Part shown: in pieces, positions 60,550-64,000 of the stretch
How positions within the stretch are numbered: the stretch's first letter is position 1
How the letters are laid out: the number at the start of each line of letters is the position of its first letter
From: Bizionia paragorgiae
GTDB taxonomy: Bacteria > Bacteroidota > Bacteroidia > Flavobacteriales > Flavobacteriaceae
Assembly (NCBI RefSeq): GCF_900107625.1
Contig: NZ_FNQK01000004.1
Span: 141,677 to 205,676, forward strand
Length of the DNA: 64,000 nucleotides
Direction: 5' to 3'
Notes under the pieces: generated by a model
Databases searched by the model: none
The model's input: only the letters and a program-made list of their open reading frames with translations
Told to the model about the DNA's origin: nothing
Program-made: the position numbers and the translations under genes

Positions 60550-61488
60550 TTATTTCGTCTGTTCTGCTTCGATCTCGAGCTTTTCTATCGTCCCAAAAAG
60601 CTTATCCTTCCAATTAGTCCACTGATAACGTTTAGAAAAAATGATTAAGAGTATAGGGAATATGACAAATACTGGTAATACGATTTGAAAAATACTAGAC
60701 TCCGTAGGATCAGAAACATCCTTTAAAATGGAATGTGTTTGAAATGCCGTCCAATCGGCAGTCACTAGTAAAGCGGTAAACAAATTATTTGCGGCATGAA
60801 ACCCCAAGGCGAGTTCTAAGCCTTCATCCATTAAAGTAATAATTCCTAAGAAAAAACCAGTACCAATATAATATACCATTATAAAATACCCTAGCTTCCC
60901 TACTTCTGGGTTTGCAATATGCATTACCCCAAATAATACAGAGGTAATCACCAAGGGTAACCAGCGGTTTTTTGCCATAACACCTATACCTTGCATAAGG
61001 TAACCCCGAAACAGATACTCTTCAAAACTGGTTTGAATGGGTACTAATAAAATGGCAATAGCCGCTAAATATAAAAAGGGTTCTAACTCAAAATTAGGCA
61101 AATAGTTTTCGGGCGTGGCTACATAATCTATCAAAACCAATCCAGAAGACAGTAATCCCCAGAGAAAAAACGAAAATAAAATCCGTTTCCAGTCAATCTT
61201 TTTACGAGCGGTAGTTAGCGATGTTATACTTTGGCCGTGAATATATTTCACCCAGAAAAACAGGGCTGCTAAAGCAATAACCATCGGCACTAGACTTTCT
61301 ATTAAAAATCGGTTTTTACCTTTATTTGCTACTTCATTTTTAATAATTGCATCGACATCAAGATCTAACACTAAAATCATTAAAAACTGAAGCAGCATCA
61401 TACCTAAAAACAATCCTGGAATGACAAAGTATTTCCAATAGCCTAATTTACCTGTATATGCTTGTTGAATGTAATTCATATTAATCAA
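60550..61488 (-). CDS. CPBP family intramembrane metalloprotease
   Basis: The 312-aa membrane protein has about eight helices and the CAAX-protease/bacteriocin-processing motif FEEYLFRGYLMQG (EExxxR), followed by LFGVMHIAN and FHAANNLF with conserved His and Asn residues. Members cleave or protect membrane proteins; the substrate is unknown here. It lies between menE and menC, overlapping menC by 8 bp, so it is co-translated with menaquinone enzymes. No direct role in menaquinone synthesis is known for the family. Confidence 0.88.
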   Translation of the reverse strand: MINMNYIQQAYTGKLGYWKYFVIPGLFLGMMLLQFLMILVLDLDVDAIIKNEVANKGKNRFLIESLVPMVIALAALFFWVKYIHGQSITSLTTARKKIDWKRILFSFFLWGLLSSGLVLIDYVATPENYLPNFELEPFLYLAAIAILLVPIQTSFEEYLFRGYLMQGIGVMAKNRWLPLVITSVLFGVMHIANPEVGKLGYFIMVYYIGTGFFLGIITLMDEGLELALGFHAANNLFTALLVTADWTAFQTHSILKDVSDPTESSIFQIVLPVFVIFPILLIIFSKRYQWTNWKDKLFGTIEKLEIEAEQTK

Positions 61489-62518
61489 AATTAAAGTCCC
61501 ACCTTTTTTTGGTTGCGTACTGTAACGCCCCTTTATTAACTTCTAAAGGTGCATTTATATTATTAGTAAATAAACTCCCCGTTCCTAATCCTTGAGGCCT
61601 ATTGTTGTGTTTTAAATACGTGTATTGTGCAATGGCATTTAAGCCCACATTACTTTCTAAGGCACTCGTAATCCACCACGCTATATTTTGATTTTCAGCT
61701 AAGTTAATCCAATCGTCAGTACCTTTAAAACCACCTATAAAACTTGGCTTTAAAATAATATACTGGGGATTTATATGTCGCAACAAGGCTTCTTTATCCG
61801 CCTTAGTAAACACCCCAATAAGTTCTTCGTCTAATGCGATTGGCAAGGGCGTTTGCTCACACAATCGTGCCATCTCGTCGTGTTGATGTTGTTTAATAGG
61901 CTGTTCTATAGAATGCAATTGCAAGTCTGATAAACGCTTTAATTTTTCTAAGGCGTTAATTGGTGTAAACGCACCGTTAGCATCGACACGTAATTCGATA
62001 TCCTTTGGTGAAAACACCTTACGTATAGACTGAAGTAGTTCTAATTCTGTTTCAAAGTCGATAGCGCCAATTTTCATTTTTATACACGAAAACCCAGCCT
62101 CTATTTTAGCTTTTATTTGCGCGTTCATAAAATCTTTTGTCCCCATCCAAATCAATCCATTAATAGGAATAGACGCCTGACCTGTTGTAAAGTCCGATGG
62201 AAATAATTGAAAAGGATGCGCCGATTCTAAGGATTTAAAAGCCATTTCCAGACCTATTTGAATACTCGGAAACTCAATGTTTTCAGCTAATAAAACGGCC
62301 AAACCTTTATATATATTCTCACAGGTATATTTTAATTGTGCTTCGTAATCCGGACGATCATCGACCGATAACCCTCTTAAAATACCACACTCTCCAACAC
62401 CCGTGTGAGTTTCATTTTTTAAAATAATAAACCACGTTTCTTTGGTTTTTAAAACACCTCGCGAAGTACCACTAGGCCGTTTAAACTCTAAAATATGCTT
62501 GTAATAATGTGCTTTCAT
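61481..62518 (-). CDS. menC: o-Succinylbenzoate synthase
   Basis: MenC dehydrates SHCHC to o-succinylbenzoate in menaquinone synthesis. The 345-aa enolase-superfamily enzyme has KxK-type residues in SCIKMKIGAIDF, metal ligands in ELRVDANGAF, 'LHSIEQPI' and IALDEELIG, and a C-terminal Lys in YIILKPSFIGG. It is followed by the CPBP gene and menE. The other men genes (menA, B, D, F, H) are outside the window. Its own -7 box at 62527-62534 drives this operon. Confidence 0.93.
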   Translation of the reverse strand: MKAHYYKHILEFKRPSGTSRGVLKTKETWFIILKNETHTGVGECGILRGLSVDDRPDYEAQLKYTCENIYKGLAVLLAENIEFPSIQIGLEMAFKSLESAHPFQLFPSDFTTGQASIPINGLIWMGTKDFMNAQIKAKIEAGFSCIKMKIGAIDFETELELLQSIRKVFSPKDIELRVDANGAFTPINALEKLKRLSDLQLHSIEQPIKQHQHDEMARLCEQTPLPIALDEELIGVFTKADKEALLRHINPQYIILKPSFIGGFKGTDDWINLAENQNIAWWITSALESNVGLNAIAQYTYLKHNNRPQGLGTGSLFTNNINAPLEVNKGALQYATKKRWDFNFD

Positions 62519-62526
62519 AAGTCTTT

Positions 62527-62534
62527 CAAAAATA
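62527..62534 (-). promoter_or_regulatory. -7 promoter box for the men operon
   Basis: CAAAAATA on the plus strand (TATTTTTG on the minus strand), 8 bp before the menC ATG at 62518. The leader would be only a few nucleotides. Confidence 0.5.
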
Positions 62535-62548
62535 GTTATTATTTTTTG

Positions 62549-62556
62549 TACTTTAG
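62549..62556 (+). promoter_or_regulatory. Variant -7 box TACTTTAG
   Basis: This resembles TAnnTTTG with one mismatch and also occurs upstream of nadC and of the carboxylase beta-subunit gene. It lies 21 bp before the sterol-desaturase-like gene. Confidence 0.35.
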
Positions 62557-62577
62557 TGAGATAAACAGAGATTTTAA

Positions 62578-63534
62578 ATGTCAGATTACCCAGATGTTAT
62601 TTTATACGCTATACCCTTTTTTGTCATCGCAATGGGCTTAGAGCTATATGTGGTTACAAAACGTGGATTAAAAGACTATAATACCAAAGATGCTATAACA
62701 TCGATAGCTATGGGATTAGGGAATGTCGGTTTGGGCATTTTCACTAAAATACTAGTATTTGCTTCGTTTTTTTATATCTATGATAACTTCAGACTGTTTA
62801 CCATTCCAGTAACTTGGTGGAGTTTTATCCTATTATTTTTTTTGGATGACCTTTCCTATTATTGGTTTCATAGGATCTCTCATGAATGTCGGTTATTCTG
62901 GGCTTCTCATGTCGTACATCATTCGTCGCAATACTACAATCTAAGTACGGCGTTACGACAAACCTGGTCCGGGGGATTTTACACTTTTATTTTTTGGTTT
63001 TGGCTGCCCTTTTTAGGCTTCCATCCTGGGCTTATTGTCTTGCAGATGTCATTGAGTTTAATCTACCAATTTTGGATTCATACCGAAGCCATAGACAAAA
63101 CTCCGAGTTGGTTTGAGGCCGTTTTTAATACCCCATCTCATCACAGAGTTCACCACGGCAGCAATCCTTTATATTTAGATAAAAATCATGCGGGAATATT
63201 AATAATTTGGGACAAGCTTTTTGGCACGTTTCAAGAAGAACTTGCGGAAGAAAAAGTTGTTTACGGATTGGTTTCTAATATAAATACCTACAACCCTATA
63301 AAAATTGCTTTTATAGAGTGGGTACAACTGTTTAAAGCTGCTTTTACCGGAAGAAAATCATTAAAAAACAGATTACTTTATTTTATAAAACCTCCCGGTT
63401 GGAAACATGATGGCACAGGAAAGTTAAGCGCAGATTTAAGAAAAGAATGGTTACAAGATACTATGCACTCACAATCTGTTGAAAAAAAAGAAGTATTCAT
63501 TAAAAAGCGACCGGTTAATAAAAGCGGCTTATGA
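62578..63534 (+). CDS. Sterol desaturase / fatty acid hydroxylase family protein
   Basis: The 318-aa membrane di-iron oxidase has four or five hydrophobic helices and the eight-His pattern of this superfamily: HRISHECRLFWASHVVHHS, then a distal HTEAIDK and HHRVHHGSNPLYLDKN. It could hydroxylate or desaturate a lipid or carotenoid-like substrate; sterol is only the family name. It ends TGA overlapping the SDR start ATG as ATGA, so the two were translationally coupled before the SDR was broken. Confidence 0.9.
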   Translation: MSDYPDVILYAIPFFVIAMGLELYVVTKRGLKDYNTKDAITSIAMGLGNVGLGIFTKILVFASFFYIYDNFRLFTIPVTWWSFILLFFLDDLSYYWFHRISHECRLFWASHVVHHSSQYYNLSTALRQTWSGGFYTFIFWFWLPFLGFHPGLIVLQMSLSLIYQFWIHTEAIDKTPSWFEAVFNTPSHHRVHHGSNPLYLDKNHAGILIIWDKLFGTFQEELAEEKVVYGLVSNINTYNPIKIAFIEWVQLFKAAFTGRKSLKNRLLYFIKPPGWKHDGTGKLSADLRKEWLQDTMHSQSVEKKEVFIKKRPVNKSGL

Positions 63535-63674
63535 CATTTAATAACAAAGTAGTATGGATTACGGGTGCTTCTAGTGGTATAGGTAAAAGTCTAGCGATTT
63601 CACTTTCTAAAGAAAACTGCAAGCTCATTTTATCTTCTAGAAGAAAGACAGCATTAGTGGAATTACTACATTAG
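63531..63674 (+). pseudogene. Short-chain dehydrogenase/reductase cut by an insertion sequence
   Basis: Only the first 47 codons remain: MTFNNKVVWITGASSGIGKS gives the Rossmann TGxxxGxG NAD(P)-binding motif, and 'LILSSRRKTALVE' is the end of the second strand-helix unit. Then sequence typical of an IS end follows, and the frame hits a stop at 63672-63674. The usual SDR is about 250 aa, so the remaining residues (including the YxxxK active site) are missing here. The rest may lie beyond the IS, outside the window. Confidence 0.85.
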
Positions 63675-64000
63675 ACTAGACATTAAGTTGAGAGAATTTG
63701 TTTGCTAGTTATTATTTTAGCAATTATGAGAAGTAAAGCAAAACATTACACATTAGAATTTAAGCAAAAAGCTGTAGAACTAAGTTATGCCAAAGACAAT
63801 GTAAGGCAAGTATGTGAAGACTTAGACATTATTCCATCCGTGCTTTATCGATGGCGAAAAGAGTTAAAAGACTACGGTAAAAACAGTTTTCCAGGTCGAG
63901 GTAAGCCCAAAATGACTGATGAAGAAAAGGAGATAGACCGTTTACGAAAAGCTTTAAAAGAAGCTGAATTAGAGCGTGATATTTTAAAAAAGGCGATTGG
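63660..64000 (+). mobile_element. IS3-family insertion sequence, left part
   Basis: The element begins somewhere in about 63655-63690, after the SDR sequence. The left inverted repeat cannot be fixed without the right end. It carries the OrfA reading frame from 63726 and runs off the window. Its 5-bp tandem 'TAGAC' duplication (63673-63682) may be part of the end. Confidence 0.8.
63726..64000 (+). CDS. IS3-family transposase OrfA, partial
   Basis: The first 91 codons are visible: 'KHYTLEFKQKAVELSYAKDN' starts the HTH_Tnp_1 DNA-binding domain, followed by VLYRWRKELKDYGKNSF. A leucine-zipper helix, EIDRLRKALKEAELERDILK, mediates multimerisation. OrfA is normally joined to OrfB by a -1 frameshift, but that region lies past the window end. 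The family call is firm; the subgroup is not. Confidence 0.88.
   Translation, partial: MRSKAKHYTLEFKQKAVELSYAKDNVRQVCEDLDIIPSVLYRWRKELKDYGKNSFPGRGKPKMTDEEKEIDRLRKALKEAELERDILKKAI

Noticed and set aside
1..64000. tRNA, rRNA, CRISPR arrays, prophage or defence islands
   Set aside because: No T-loop-type tRNA signature, rRNA sequence, regular repeat-spacer array, or nuclease/methyltransferase defence cluster was seen on either strand.

Overview
The window is AT-rich chromosomal DNA from a member of the Flavobacteriaceae (phylum Bacteroidota). The evidence is the Bacteroidota-type -7 box TAnnTTTG in front of many genes, the lack of clear Shine-Dalgarno sites, and a set of family-restricted small proteins (Lacal_2735-like, CCC-motif membrane protein, CAL67264-like, DUF4834, DUF6452, DUF6048). 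A TonB-linked outer-membrane receptor, a SusC-like plug domain and menaquinone (MenC/MenE) genes agree with this. No rRNA, tRNA, CRISPR array, prophage or replication origin was seen. The only mobile element is an IS3-family insertion running off the right edge.

Layout. 1-6.6 kb: priA, DUF2147, a BrkB-type membrane protein and nadC on the minus strand, then rlmH, an ITP/XTP pyrophosphatase and a 56-aa small protein on the plus strand. 6.6-12 kb: cysteine desulfurase, an Asp-rich lipoprotein, an Smr-domain protein, small membrane proteins and rocD. 12-20.7 kb: rlmD with DUF6452 and DUF6048 envelope proteins; a minus-strand group of acyltransferase, phosphoethanolamine-type transferase and THUMP methyltransferase; then a SAM methyltransferase, ZIP transporter and DUF4268 gene. 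20.7-26.3 kb: a DEAD-box RNA helicase with a three-hairpin leader, a one-domain helicase-like protein, and an Arg/Ser-rich secreted protein with a sigma-54-type promoter. 26.4-31.6 kb: a surface polysaccharide operon (YfhO, glycosyltransferase, flippase). 34-36.7 kb: an alpha-oxoamine synthase next to a frameshifted cysteine-synthase-like gene, probably a capnine sulfonolipid locus. 36.8-46.9 kb: S9 peptidase, YbaB, threonine aldolase, prfB with programmed frameshift, ArsC-like protein, TonB receptor and fumC. 47-57 kb: hutI and hutG of histidine degradation, several housekeeping enzymes, ettA and a biotin-dependent carboxylase beta subunit. 57-64 kb: a vWA protein fused to a SusC-like plug, the menE-CPBP-menC operon, a sterol-desaturase-like oxidase, and an SDR gene cut by the IS3-family element.

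Most of the region is ordinary housekeeping and envelope biology. The points most worth a second look are: the 7-bp tandem duplication that breaks the putative cysteate-synthase gene; the SDR interrupted by the insertion sequence; the structured leaders upstream of the DEAD-box helicase and rlmH; a palindromic repeat that has become the 5' leader of a methyltransferase gene; and the sigma-54-type promoter. I did not find a clearly new multi-gene system. Function calls come from motif reading without database searches.
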